Shown: positions 11,597 to 22,900 of the stretch, in pieces
Layout: every line of letters begins with the position of its first letter
Numbering within the stretch: the first letter of the stretch is position 1
Assembly: GCA_946803715.1 (NCBI GenBank)
Contig: CAMPET010000094.1
Span: forward strand, 1 to 28,675
DNA length: 28,675 nucleotides
Source of the DNA: Beroe ovata
Lineage: Eukaryota > Ctenophora > Nuda > Beroida > Beroidae
Direction of reading: 5' to 3'
The notes under the pieces: generated by a model
What the model saw: only the letters and a program-made list of their open reading frames with translations
The model's database searches: none
Told to the model about the DNA's origin: nothing
Program-made: the position numbers and the translations under genes

Positions 11597-12259
11597 TCAG
11601 AATAAATACAAACAATGTGTTAGATGAAAAGCGGTGAAAAATTCTTTACATTCCTTATCTGTTATTCCAGCATCTGTGCATTCTTGTGACTTGTGGCGAT
11701 TTGATGCACCAACTGAGAATATTACAACTGGTATAATCAGCTTTATCTGACTGAATAGTAGATTCGCGAAACACTATGAAGATGAACTTACGATTTGGGC
11801 AGTGTTTGGGCCTGAAGATGTCTTCCGTCAAATGTTTATTGAGCTCCATGACTGTGAATGGCTATCTTTCTATACTCAACTCTTGCATGAGCCGATACAA
11901 TAGCAACAACAACAACAACAACAGCAACAGCAACCTTATTCTGCATCACCTCGTCATCTCTTCATCATAATCCATGGAACATCCATCGCCTGCGAAAATA
12001 GCGAACTTTTGTACAGAGAGGAATGACAAAAATTTGAGGATTGTAACACAGTTATAACAAGAAATGAAGACAAATGAATCAGTCACTCCACTTAAAGACG
12101 GAATGAAGCGTGAATGAGTCATAGCTTCTCATGATTTTGACTGCCACAACTTGTGTCATACAGAAACAAGCGACCTTTACACAAATCACGAGAATGCCTT
12201 TACACTGGCCTATACTTACGATGGAGATAGTCCGGCAGGCTATGTTTTGATCCTGTCAT
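11597..12259 (-). CDS. Doubtful small spliced gene, Cys-containing product
   Basis: Strong splice signals define candidate exons 12220-12259 (MTGSKHSLPDYLH), 11792-11851 and 11597-11712, which join in phase to a 71-aa product. It contains a C-x9-C pair (CTDAGITDKEC) with further Cys on both sides. The spacing does not match a complete twin CX9C (CHCH) mitochondrial protein, so I do not assign one. A further acceptor/donor pair at 11950-11989 could be used instead, but it leads to an early stop. The ATG at 12259 also lies 15 nt after a ttttag acceptor. The gene sits between RRM gene B and REXO2. It may equally be a non-coding spliced transcript. Low confidence. Confidence 0.28.
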
Positions 12260-12585
12260 TTGCACTTGATCAACCTAAAATGTGACATAAGAAATCAACT
12301 TCGTAAACAGGTCCTTAGGATTGAAATTTGAACGTTGAAAGAAATGATTGAAAAGAGAAGTCATCCAAAGTCATGTTCGCGTGCATTCTATCATGAATTC
12401 TGGTTGCAAAATTATGAAAAAAACAGCTACATACGGCACGCAAAAGAAGCTTCAGATAAAAGTGCTATCAAAAAGATTGCAGGTGTATTTACTTATTCAT
12501 CAACCAGTTGTAACTCATATAATAGCCCACCAATAATTAGGGTAATTACTAATTAGCATGTCCGTGCGACTGTCCCTATAATGTT

Positions 12586-13850
12586 TCAGTAGTAATCGTG
12601 GTTGTACGGATCATGCGGACTATAGTAGTGGCCGTCGTCTCGCGGCGCTGCCGGCGGCGGATCAGGTCTCACAGGAACAGGATGTTCTCGGGCGTAGTAC
12701 GGATCACGTGGCATAGCGTACGGGTCTGCGGGCTCATGCCCGCCAGCATGGTAAGGCTCACGTGCGGCAGGGTAGGACGCATCGTAATACGGGCGTGGTC
12801 GGGCGGGGTATGTCTGTCGAGGGAAGGCGGTGGATTGATCGTGATAACCATGGTAAACCCCTCCTTGTGACGCGTATTGATGCGGCGGGCCGCGTGCCGG
12901 GTGGTCAAATGACCCTCGTGCGTAGGGTGCTGCGGGCGGGGGCCGGCGCCGGCCATACGAGGTGTCTCCCGGGGGCGGGTACGGCGCCCTCCTGAACATG
13001 GAGTGTGAGCGGGAAGTGTGCGGGAAAATGAGGGTGGAATTTCATTGGTATGGGAAACTCGTCGTAACAATCGTACCTCACATCCCCGTGTCTGAACTCG
13101 TCACCTCTTCTCCCAGGCCCCGTGTACACTCTCTTCTCACTCACTACGCAAAAACACGTGGTAATGACACAAGTTATGATATGATTAGACCATGGCATTG
13201 GATCATATGATCGAGCAAATCAAACCTCTGTTCCTCCTGCCCTCCTTCCTGCCCTCTGTTATCTGTACTTTGATAGTTCCGCCAAACAGTTTAGCTCCGT
13301 TCATTTCCGCGACTGCTTTGTTTGCACTGTCCTCGTTGTCAAACTCAACGAAGGCGAATCCTGGCGGATTATGGGCGATCCAGACGTCGGTTACGGTTCC
13401 GAACTTTTCAAACTCTGGTCGTATATCTTCCTTTTCGATACGTTGAATTATACCGCCAACAAATAGTCTGAAAATAGTATAACCATGGTTACTTAAATTC
13501 TTAGGAAGGAGTCGACTCAACCATTGTAATTTCCGAGGCGAAATACGCCCCCCCCCCACTTACCGAGGCCGCCAACTTTTTTCCTCCGCCTCCTTTTTTT
13601 CGCCACTTTTCTTTTTGGTAAACTCAACTCTGATCTCACAATCAAACACAAAACTCCTGTGTTTCGCCTCCAGTGCCGCTTTGGCAGCCGCCTCCGTACT
13701 GAACTCTATGAAGGCGAAGCCGGGCGGATCGTACGCTATCCACATGTCGACAATCTCGCCAAATTCCGAAAACTCGGCCGTCATTTCCTCCTTCTCCACG
13801 TTTCTCTTCAGTCCCCCGATGAAGAGCCGAGGTGATGAGGTAACCGACAT
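12586..13850 (-). CDS. RRM gene B: two-RRM protein with a Tyr/Pro/Arg-rich tail
   Basis: Four exons: 13564-13850, 13226-13467, 13077-13143 and 12586-12991 (phases 2,1,2), 333 aa. RRM1 is about 7-78 (RLFIGGL; DMWIAYDPPGFAFIEF) and is followed by a KKKSGEKKEAEEK basic/acidic linker. RRM2 is about 96-168 (RLFVGGI; DVWIAHNPPGFAFVEF). A short exon carries GPGRRGDEFRHGD. The tail, 199-333, is Pro/Tyr/Arg/His-rich with several DPY units and ends HDYY. The RRMs are of SRSF3/SRSF7 type but the protein has no RS repeats. The first intron starts gtaagt followed by ten G. An upstream in-frame ATG at 13889 exists, but 13850 is preferred because it gives the same short MxxxSPRLF N-terminus as gene A and follows a cttag acceptor by 4 nt. 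RNA binding follows from the domains; the target is unknown. Confidence 0.87.
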
Positions 13851-13854
13851 GATG

Positions 13855-13856
13855 CT
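13855..13856 (-). promoter_or_regulatory. Candidate splice acceptor next to the gene B start
   Basis: The minus-strand pyrimidine-rich stretch ccctcgcacacctcttag ends 4 nt before the ATG at 13850. It is one of the better acceptor matches among the start-proximal sites in this window. Confidence 0.5.
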
Positions 13857-15000
13857 AAGAGGTGTGCGAGGGTGAGGGCTGGGGATCATAGTAAATACTC
13901 ATTAGAAAGTGATGACGTGGATCTATTCATGATCAAATGGATCATTCGTTAGAGATAAATGAAGAGAAAAGGGGATTTTAATAAAATTATTTCAGATTCG
14001 GATTCACAGTCCAAAGTAATATTTATGTAAAAACATCATCATCGAACACTAGAAAGTCGGCTTTTCAGTAATATTCCAATCATAATATTCCAATCTGTCA
14101 TCATGAATGATTGTTGGACTCAGCTGTTCAGCTGCCCAGGCCTCAGCTGAATGAACTTGACACTTGTGATGGGTCGCTGCACATATAAATGTTAAAGGAC
14201 GTGAAGGAAAATCCAATTGGTCGAATCAGTTCATTTACCTGATGGAGTGTAGACCAGCAGTTACACTAAACTTTCACTTCACTGTCAAGAAGAGAGTTCC
14301 CCATTGGAAGTACAGCCGCTATTTCACAGCCGCTATTTCACAGCCGTTATTTCACAAGTCCAATTATTGACCTGGGAGCAACTCAAGTGGGTAAAGAATA
14401 CGAATTCATGCTTGGCGGTAATGATTCTGATTTCTGATGTTATGCGAACTGAAAGATCAATGAACGCGGGTAGGTACGCATGCTTGCGTCTGATGGAAAC
14501 ACTTCCGAGATAATTCACACGCCTTACACTCGCGAGATTGCTGTCACACTAAGTAATACAAACTCTTGATATAATGATGATAAACAGGTTTCATACAGAT
14601 AAGATATGTTCAGTCAACAGTTCAGATAAAGTGATAAACGCTGATATACGGAATAAACTACTCTAATCGTCCGAAAAACTCGCCTCCCGAGGAATCAGAT
14701 TCGCTTACAATAGTACTTTCCGTTGAAAACTGACAATGTGCGAAGAATGGAGACATAACGTGATATATTTCCAAATTGACCGTACGCACCGGACAGATAA
14801 ATGAATATCAACAAATAAACATAGAGAGAACGCAATAATAATGAAGTTTATCAGGATAAAACAGCGTCACATATATACGCATTCAGGAAACATGAACTAT
14901 GCGTCCGTCGCTCGGCTAATATTGACAACATAACGACACACAGCGGTTGTTATAACATCGTCATTAAACGGTGATAAATCTTAGCCGTGACAACGCATCT
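13857..15000. other. Intergenic stretch between genes B and C
   Basis: No supported gene. It should contain the 3' UTR of gene C and any 5' signals of gene B. Visible features are a cluster of CAGCTG E-box-like palindromes near 14118-14155 and a 14-bp tandem triplet at 14312-14353. Confidence 0.5.
14312..14353. repeat. 14-bp tandem triplet
   Basis: Three copies of acagccgYtatttc, the third with a single C-to-T change. It is non-coding and lies between genes B and C. Confidence 0.85.
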
Positions 15001-17212
15001 CTAATAGCTGGGATAATATTTCGATCTAGACGAGTGGCTGCTGCTATACTCAGAAGAGCGGCTGCTAGAATACGATGATTTCTCATAGTAACTGTAAGGG
15101 TCGGGTGGCACGGGGTAAGAGGACGACGCGTAACCCTGGTAACCAACAGGGGGATGGGTGGCAGGTGGCGGGTAACTCGCCGCGTAGTTTGGCGGGTAGG
15201 CGGCGGCGGCGGGCGGCGGGTAGTGATGTGCCGCGGTCGCGGGGTCAACATGGCGGCGGTCGCTATTGTACGAAGCGGCGCTGCTGCCGTGGTAGTAATC
15301 GTAATACGCGGGAGGAGTTGAATGTGCGGGTTGTGAGCCGGGATAACTCGGAGGTGGGACTTGGTAACCGGGCAGCGGGCCTCGGTAACTTTGCGAAGGA
15401 GCGGGGTGGCTTGTATCACCAACAACAACGGAGGAGGATCGCATACGAGGTAAACGCATGGGTGGTAATTGCCTGCGATAGAAAAGGGAGGGATTTTAAC
15501 ACTAGAGTCTGACTTCCTTCACACATACACACAAACACGCAGACACACAAACACGCACACACAAACACCCACGCACGAATTATTGATCAAGAGAGAAACA
15601 CTTACCTCTCAGGTGGAAAGTCGCCAGCGTACGGGTGGGTTCTGACTGCGGGTCGCCCATACACCCCACCTCCCCTGCTTCCTCCCCGTCCACCTCGCCC
15701 CACTCCCCTCCCTCCTCCCCCGTCTGCGTCTCTCTGCTTCTTGGAGAAGGAAACACTGATCTTCCCACCAAAACACATTTCCGAGTTCATTGCATCCACT
15801 GCTTTCTCCGCACTTTCACGGGAAGAGAACTCCACAAAAGCGAAACCGGGCGGGTTTAGAGCTACCCAAACATCGGTTATCTCGCCAAACTTTTCAAAAG
15901 CAGATCTGACTTTTTCCTTGTCGACAAGGTCTTTGATTCCTCCGATGAATAACCTTGCCTCTTTGGCTTGTTTAGTGACTGAAAAGAAGGTTCAAGATTG
16001 AGACAACACGATCAAATTGCTGATCAATCAGAGACGAGGGAATCTTGATTAGAAGAGAAACCTTGTGTTCGTTTTTCCGTGATATCAACCCGAAGACCAT
16101 CACTGAAACTGGTTATAGCCTTGTTCATGGCCTTCACAGCACTCTGAGCTTCCTCAACGGTGCTGAACTCAACAAAAGCAAACCCTGGCGGGTTGTGAGA
16201 TACCCATGTGTCAACAATAGAGCCACAGTGCTGGAATGAATCCTTCAACTCCTGCTTCTCTACCAACCTGCGGTTTATTTCAACGTATAAGTACACTGAA
16301 GGAAAAAACAAATGGATATTCCATGATGTATCAATTGATATAGAAGCAAGGACCATAACGTCCTAACCTTTTCAAGTTTCCAACGAACAATCTGGCGGAC
16401 CCGTTTTTTCCTTCGGATGCTTCGCTTGGTTTTGCTGAAAACTTGTACGTTAAAGCAAGTAAGAGTAGTTTATAACCAATCCGAGCAAAATTGTGAGAAA
16501 CAATTAACAAACCTATCTTCTTGAATGACGGTAGTTTCTTGATCTCCTTACTGGTTGATTCCAACTCTACCTTGATTGTTCCCCCAAACATACCCTTGTC
16601 GTTGGTACTCTCCGCTACCTTGACCGCGCTTTCCTCTTCCTCAAACTCAACGGAGGCAGACGTATTGTCCTTAGCAACGGAGATGTCAACAATTCGACCA
16701 TACTCCTCGAATGCAGTGTTTATCTCAATGATACCAACTGCTTCCTGGATGCCCTCTACTTTGATCCTGTGCGTAATTAATATTGCTTGACACATTAATT
16801 ACATCATTTACTAGGTATATCTTAGATATTTGAGATTTGAGGGGCACGACAATATGAATAACAAATTGGGGTATCATTACACCGTGAATTACCTGTTCTT
16901 CGTCACGACTGTTTCAACAACTGGCTCAGCCTTCTGAGTTTCTGCCTCTTTCTTTATCTGAGAATCGCTCTTTTTAGACAGCTGTATCCTCAGCTCGCAG
17001 TTCAGCCTCGGAGACCAGATTCCATTCATAGCCTCCATCGCCCTCTTTGCTTCATCCTCAGTTTCAAACTCTACAAACGCATAGCCGGGCGGGTTGAATG
17101 CAATCCAGACATCTTTGATTTTTCCAAATCGCTCGAACTCGGAGCTTATATCTGATTTCTCGAAAGCTTGAGGCAGATTTCCTACCCATAACCGATTGAG
17201 GATCGCTGCCAT
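15001..17212 (-). CDS. RRM gene C: four-RRM protein with RG box and Tyr/Ser/Pro tail
   Basis: Six exons: 16893-17212, 16513-16766, 16368-16434, 16062-16267, 15606-15978 and 15001-15472 (phases 2,1,2,1,2), 563 aa. RRM1 is about 7-78 (RLWVGNL; DVWIAFNPPGYAFVEF). RRM2 is about 108-175 and degenerate: where RNP1 should be it has NTSASVEFE, with Ser in place of the RNA-stacking aromatics. RRM3, about 206-278, is split after RNP2 (RLFVGNLK; WVSHNPPGFAFVEF). RRM4 is about 290-365 (RLFIGGI; DVWVALNPPGFAFVEF). A GGRG box and a conserved RTHPY...PPER segment follow, then a Tyr/Pro/Ser-rich tail ending in SSS/RSKYYPSY. Its neighbour D has the same exon phases and the same order from RRM2 onward, so the two arose by tandem duplication. 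It binds RNA by family; its role is unknown. Confidence 0.88.
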
Positions 17213-17214
17213 GC

Positions 17215-17216
17215 CT
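17215..17216 (-). promoter_or_regulatory. Candidate splice acceptor next to the gene C start
   Basis: Minus-strand cccaattag ends 2 nt before the ATG at 17212. The polypyrimidine tract is weak, so this site is less convincing than those at genes A and B. Confidence 0.35.
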
Positions 17217-17803
17217 AATTGGGATGCTTATGGAGATTGTTTATAATGAAAGGATACCTTAGGTAGTATGATTCAACAAATACCACAACAAGGTGAAATT
17301 GCATCATTATATCAAAGGTGGTGATAGGGGGCATCCTGTTTATCTGGTGGCCAGCGTCTAGCTCGGCTTTGCTGTCAAGGCTGAAGTCTTTGCATCTTAG
17401 ACAATATCTGGCGAAAAGAGTGGTGTCTGTCTATCGTTAATTGGGGATTGTAATCGAGCGTTAGAACTTAGAACAATCTGACAACGTCTCATATCTTGTC
17501 TCAAAACACATCATGCGTAATGCGTATACACCTTATTCGTGTTGATTGTTGAATCGGAAACTTGACCTTTTCTGACAGAATCTGATTCCGATGATCGGAG
17601 CGAGCGAAATGACATCAGAAATTCTAACATGCTCGTATCACATATTTTGACACAAATGATAATACATCAGAAAGTGGTAAGCGGTTTGAAAATAACGTTA
17701 TTAAAACAACCTGATCAGTTGAATGGATTGAAAATCTGGGCTATCATAAATCGGATAAGTTCGACGTATGAGAAACTGTCGAAATGAAGAGTCACACAGA
17801 GTT
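17217..17803. other. Intergenic stretch between genes C and D
   Basis: About 590 bp without a supported gene. It presumably contains the 3' UTR of gene D. Confidence 0.5.
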
Positions 17804-19643
17804 TCAGTAGTAACCTGATTGAGCTGCATATTGCTCGTCATAATACGGCTGTGACGGCGCCCGGTATGCGCCCCGGCCTCGGCCCCGTGACCGTGGGGGA
17901 GGCCGGCCTCGGTATTCCGGTATTGCTCCGTACACTGGTTCGGCAGATGGTGGCGCACCGCCCCCTGCGCCCGGGTAATCATAATATCCGTCATAATGCT
18001 CGCCGTAATAGCCGCCACTATAGTCGTATTGTCCGTCATAATGGTACGCATTGGGTGCCGGTCGGGGGGCCCGCGGCCCACGGAAACTGCCGGAGGGAGG
18101 TCGGCCTCGGGGAGCGCCTGTCGGTGGCGGTCGCCTGGAATTCAATCGTCAAATCGTATCGGGGAACACAGTTTCAGAGTGAATGGGAATTTGATCATCG
18201 CACGTAATTTGTACAGTAGTAGACTTCATGGCGTCTTACTCATCAATAGTCACGTGAGAGTATAACTGAGGTTTGAAGAGAAACACTTACCTCTCAGGTG
18301 GATAACTAGATCCGTATGGGTGTGTTCTGACTGGCGGCTTGCCAAATCCTCCCCTTCCCCTGCCTCTTCCACCCCTGCCTCTTCCTCCCCAAGTGTTGCC
18401 TCTTCCACTTCCGTCGTTATCAGTACGTTTCTTCATCACAAACGATACGTTCACAGATCCACCCAGGACAGTGCTCCCATTTACCCCGTCCATAGCTTCC
18501 TGAGCACTTTCAGCTGTCTTGAACTCGACGAACGCGTAGCGCGGTTCCGCATCATGAGCAATCCACACCTCTGTAACTTCTCCGTACTGCTCGAATATGG
18601 GGAGAATCTCGGATTTCTGGATGTCGTGTTGAATACCGCCGACAAATAACCGTTTACCCTTCGGGACGTTTTCTGAAATAAAAAGTCTGAATAAGTATAT
18701 TTTCGGGAAAAATCACCATGCAATGTGATAAATCGTTCGCTACGAGCTTTGCACTCTAACCTAGATTCCTCTTTTCCTTCAGTGTAACTTTCAGTCCCTC
18801 TGAGGTAAAGTATGTCATAGCTCCGCTCATGGTCCGTACTGCTGTCTGAGCAGCTGCATGTGTGTCAAACTCAATGAACGCAAATCCCACGGGATTGTGT
18901 GAAACCCAGGCGTAGCATATGTTTCCACAATGTTTGAATGCGTCGCTCAGCTCTTGCTTCTCAATGAGACTGGAAAAGGGATAATGAGGTTTGCAAACTC
19001 CGATGTCAGGGATGAATACTTGAATTGATTACAATGAAATGAATCTCCCAGCAATGTAGGGTTACCGATCTAGATTCCCGACGAATATCCTCGTAAAGTT
19101 CTCTCTTGATTCGTCAGTTTTCCCTGAGAACAACAAAAGAGTAAGCACGCGGTCAGACACAAGATTTAGTGAACTAAGAGCTAGAATATGGCATATCATG
19201 ATGATAACTGAGTATAATTAGGAAAGATCTAGTGGGTAGGGACAAACCTCCCGTCTCAACAGCAGCAGCAGCAGCAGGTGTGTTAGCTGGGGGACCACGT
19301 TGGGCAGGAGCAGGGGTACCACCCATCAACTCCACCTTCACCACCCCTCCAAACATCTCCCGTGCGTTGGTGCTCTCAACCGCCTGGTACCCGCTGTCCT
19401 TCTCCTCAAACTCAACGGAGGCAGAGTTGTTGTCCTTGGCAATGGAGATGTCCACAATTGTTCCGTATTCCTCGAACGCTGCGTTTATCTCCATAATCCG
19501 GACTGGTTCCTTGATCTCGCTGATCTTGATCCTGCAGTGTTGCGGTTTAAACGCTGGTGTAGCGAGATAATATCCCCGATAAAGACACAATTTCAGCAGA
19601 TCTATCGATCTCGTGTTATTTGGTGAACTAACCTCGAGCCCAT
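17804..19643 (-). CDS. RRM gene D: three-RRM paralogue of gene C lacking the first RRM
   Basis: Six exons: 19633-19643, 19248-19531, 19066-19123, 18761-18969, 18291-18672 and 17804-18134 (phases 2,1,2,1,2, identical to gene C), 424 aa. The first coding exon is only 11 nt (M-G-S and part of R). It replaces the whole RRM1 exon of gene C. The first RRM (about 5-72) is the degenerate type: NNSASVEFE at RNP1, with YGTIVDISIAKD before it. The second RRM (about 110-183) has RIFVGNLD and WVSHNPVGFAFIEF. The third (about 195-270) has RLFVGGI and VWIAHDAEPRYAFVEF, in which the PPG of its relatives is changed. A GRGGRGRGRGG box, RTHPYG...PPER and a Tyr/Gly/Pro/Arg tail ending QSGYY follow. An Ala/Pro-rich insert lies between RRM1 and RRM2. 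It follows the LIG3 stop by only 326 nt. Confidence 0.87.
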
Positions 19644-19674
19644 AGTGGGAGTGTTCGGGGACAACTTTACAATC

Positions 19675-19682
19675 CTAAACCT
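19675..19682 (-). promoter_or_regulatory. Candidate splice acceptors upstream of gene D
   Basis: Minus-strand ctctgttttag|gtttag has two AGs 31 and 37 nt before the ATG at 19643. As the interval to the LIG3 stop is about 300 bp, these would suit trans-splicing of a downstream operon gene. A 5'-UTR intron is the alternative. Confidence 0.45.
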
Positions 19683-19969
19683 AAAACAGAGTTTCAATGA
19701 TTTATCGTGCGAACAGTTGTTCTCCTAATCATGCTAGCATAGCACTTCATAAATCTTCAATTGATTGAATTTTTGCTCAGGAAACGATCAAAGTTGCCAA
19801 TAGTGTGTATCAACAATTCATAAATGTATCAAATTCTTCTTATATAAATCGCCCTCTTTGTATGTATAGTATAAGGTTTCATCAATAACAAAATAAAAAA
19901 GGTAAAACGACCACTTCCTATTTTTTGAAAAATCCACTCCAAAGAATATAACTTTCAGTCGACCAATCA

Positions 19970-22900
19970 TTAACTTCTCTTCTTAATCTCTTCCACAATC
20001 CACTCCTTGGTGACACACTTCTCGTGAGGTATTCTCTTTTCAAGCACAATAACATCAGCAACTTTCTTATCCATCGTGATTTCCCCACCAAAAGCAACAC
20101 AGTACCTCTTCAATATCTCTTGCTCAGGGATTCGTGATGAGACAAAAAACGTTGCTCCGTGAAAAACATCTTTGAGCGGGCATCCAATGTCAGGGGTGTT
20201 GTTTGTCTTGACACGTTTGTTATCAGGAGGTTTCGTCGTTTGTTTCCTCTTATTTGATTCCTCTCTTGCAGCAGTTTCGGATGACACCGAAGTTTTTGCC
20301 ACACTTTTTGGCATCGTTATCTTCCCTCCTCCCTCTTTCAACATCAACTTTTCAATCGCTGCATCTGCCTTCTCCTGACTCGTTCTCATCAGTTTCTGGA
20401 GTCTCGGTAAGTCAGTGGCTGTCTTCCAGTCTTTGTCGTCTCGGATCTTGGTGACCCGGGGGAATCTGATGCTGATTCCCCCTGCTGTGTGAACTGAACT
20501 CTGACTAAACTCCGCCCCTGAAAGAGAGTGACCATCGTGTTCAGAGTCAATGTGTCGGCAGAAACGCGTCCTTGACAATTTGTGTTATCAATTACGGAAC
20601 GACGATTAACTTCACGATAAATGCGTTATGCGATGGCACAGTTCAGTGTCATAACGTATATATAGAATTCTGGAGGTGGGAATTCCAACCTGCTATTTCC
20701 CAGACCGCAGACAGTTTGGGGTCGGTAACGATGAAGTCGGGCATCAGTCCCTTGCTGATAGATAACCACGCCGGCTTAGCGCTGTAGTCTCCCTTTATCT
20801 TCCTTCCGTTTGTCATCATTTCCTTGCTGATTTTCTCCAGGGTAGCATCGTCATGTCTGGAGGATTGTTAGTTTAATACAAGGATCAAAAACCAGGCTTA
20901 GGATTCAAATGAAAACATCATGATGTAGGAAGCGGGATACACTCACCCATTGCCGACTTTGCAGACGGTTTTCCACAGGTGAGTAGCAGGGCAGAAGCAT
21001 CCCATGAGGTAAACTGAGCACATGCCACCCTTGTTCCCTGTTCCCAAGTACCCGCCCAATACAACAAGATCAGCACTGTCCGCCATTGCTCCGCCTGGTG
21101 GAATAACGAGTCCTTGCAAAACAAGAAATTCTTGATCATATCTTACGCCTATACCTCATTCAGTTTCATAACTTCATAAACATATATCTGTCTTCATTTG
21201 CAGACTCTCACAGATTTACCTTGTAAATAATCTTTCTTCACTTTGAGCCAGTGTCTTTTACCGGGTTCATAAGTAGTATTGAGACCTTTCAACACAAGAC
21301 CTTCTAAACCTTCCTTCAAAACATGGGATATCATCCCTCCCAACTCGCTTGCAGTCTTCACCAACTGAAGAAAGAAGCAGTGTACAGTTGGTCTACAATT
21401 GCTGAATTTAACTGTTTTTTGAACAGACAATTTGGATATGATAATGAACAAACCTTCATCTCGCTCAGCACAACTCGATTAGGAATCTCTTTGATTGATG
21501 AACTGAGTATTTCTCTTCGTTTCCTGACTGGTTTTTCCACTAAACTATCACCATTGAGGTACAAAATATCAAACACAAACAAGCAAACGCACGCCGTTTT
21601 AAACTCGCTCTTCTTATGAATGCCAAGGGTCCCGAAAGGAAGGGGTTTCCCAGTTTGAAAGTCGACTAACAGCACTTCACAATCGAGAATGATGGAATCA
21701 CCAGTTGGAAATGCTTCAGGGACGAATTTGGAAACATCTTGGACCTACAGAAAAGAATGCGTGAGAAAACTTAAGAAGAGACTGCGAGCTGGAAAAAGTG
21801 GGAAGCTAACATCTCAATTGGTACCTTATGTGGAAGTACTGGCTTGAGACTCCTACTGAAAAACTGGAACTGATCCCCCTTCTTGTGTAACTGAACTCTT
21901 TCACCATCGTATTTGATCTCACTATACATGCCCTGTTGATATAACAGAGAGTGAGTGGCTGTCAACACGGAAAACTGCAACGGAAGAAGAACATCGCAAT
22001 TTTAATTTCGCCAACCTCTGGACACTTAGCAAGAGCTTGTGCAATTGATTTGCAAGCCTCTGCAAGCATAGGACGGACTGGGGTCATTAACTGGAGACCT
22101 ATTTTGTCATTACTGGTCGACTTATCACTTGCTCCAGGGGCAAATCTCTGAGCGACATCTGCTAAATCGTGTGACATCTGGAAAGCCTGATAAGCTTTCG
22201 GATGGAAACCTTCCAACACATGTTTCTCTCTAGCATTCATTCTCATGTCTTTCTTGATGAGGTAGAGAACGTACTGGAGGTCGTGGGGAGTCAGGTGCTT
22301 CATCATCTTCTTGAACACCTGAATCTGCTCTTCTTCGCGAGTCAATGTAGTCAACTTGTCCATAAACTTGTCAATCTGGACAAGGAATTTCAATTCAATA
22401 ACTTATTGAGGATTATAGGGAGCAGCAGAGCTCAAATATAAAAATTTTTCAGGTATAACCTCTTCAAGTGTCACTGAGCTGTGACTTGGCTTTGTCAAAT
22501 GACTCTTCTCATAGAAGTCATGTCCTGTTTTTCCAATATCACCTTGTTCTAAATCATCCGACATTTCGTCCAAGGAAGCCCCTATAACAGATGACAGAAT
22601 CTTCACCAACTGCAAAGCATAACGATTATGCATAAAAATCCAGATTTAACCTGCACTCTGTACCTGAATCATTTGTGTCACTTATACAAAGGATAGACCG
22701 CACTATCAAATAAAACCTGTTTGTCTTTGACATTGAAGACACGTTTGTCAATAGAAGGTATCATCAACTTTAACTTGAGATAGATATCATTAGAAGAGTC
22801 TTTGAAGAAGCGACGGACAATTTCGCTTTTAGAGTTATAGCTGGCTTCAGATCTTATCTTGTCACACAGTCTAGTAATATCCTGGTCAGAACATAGTCTT

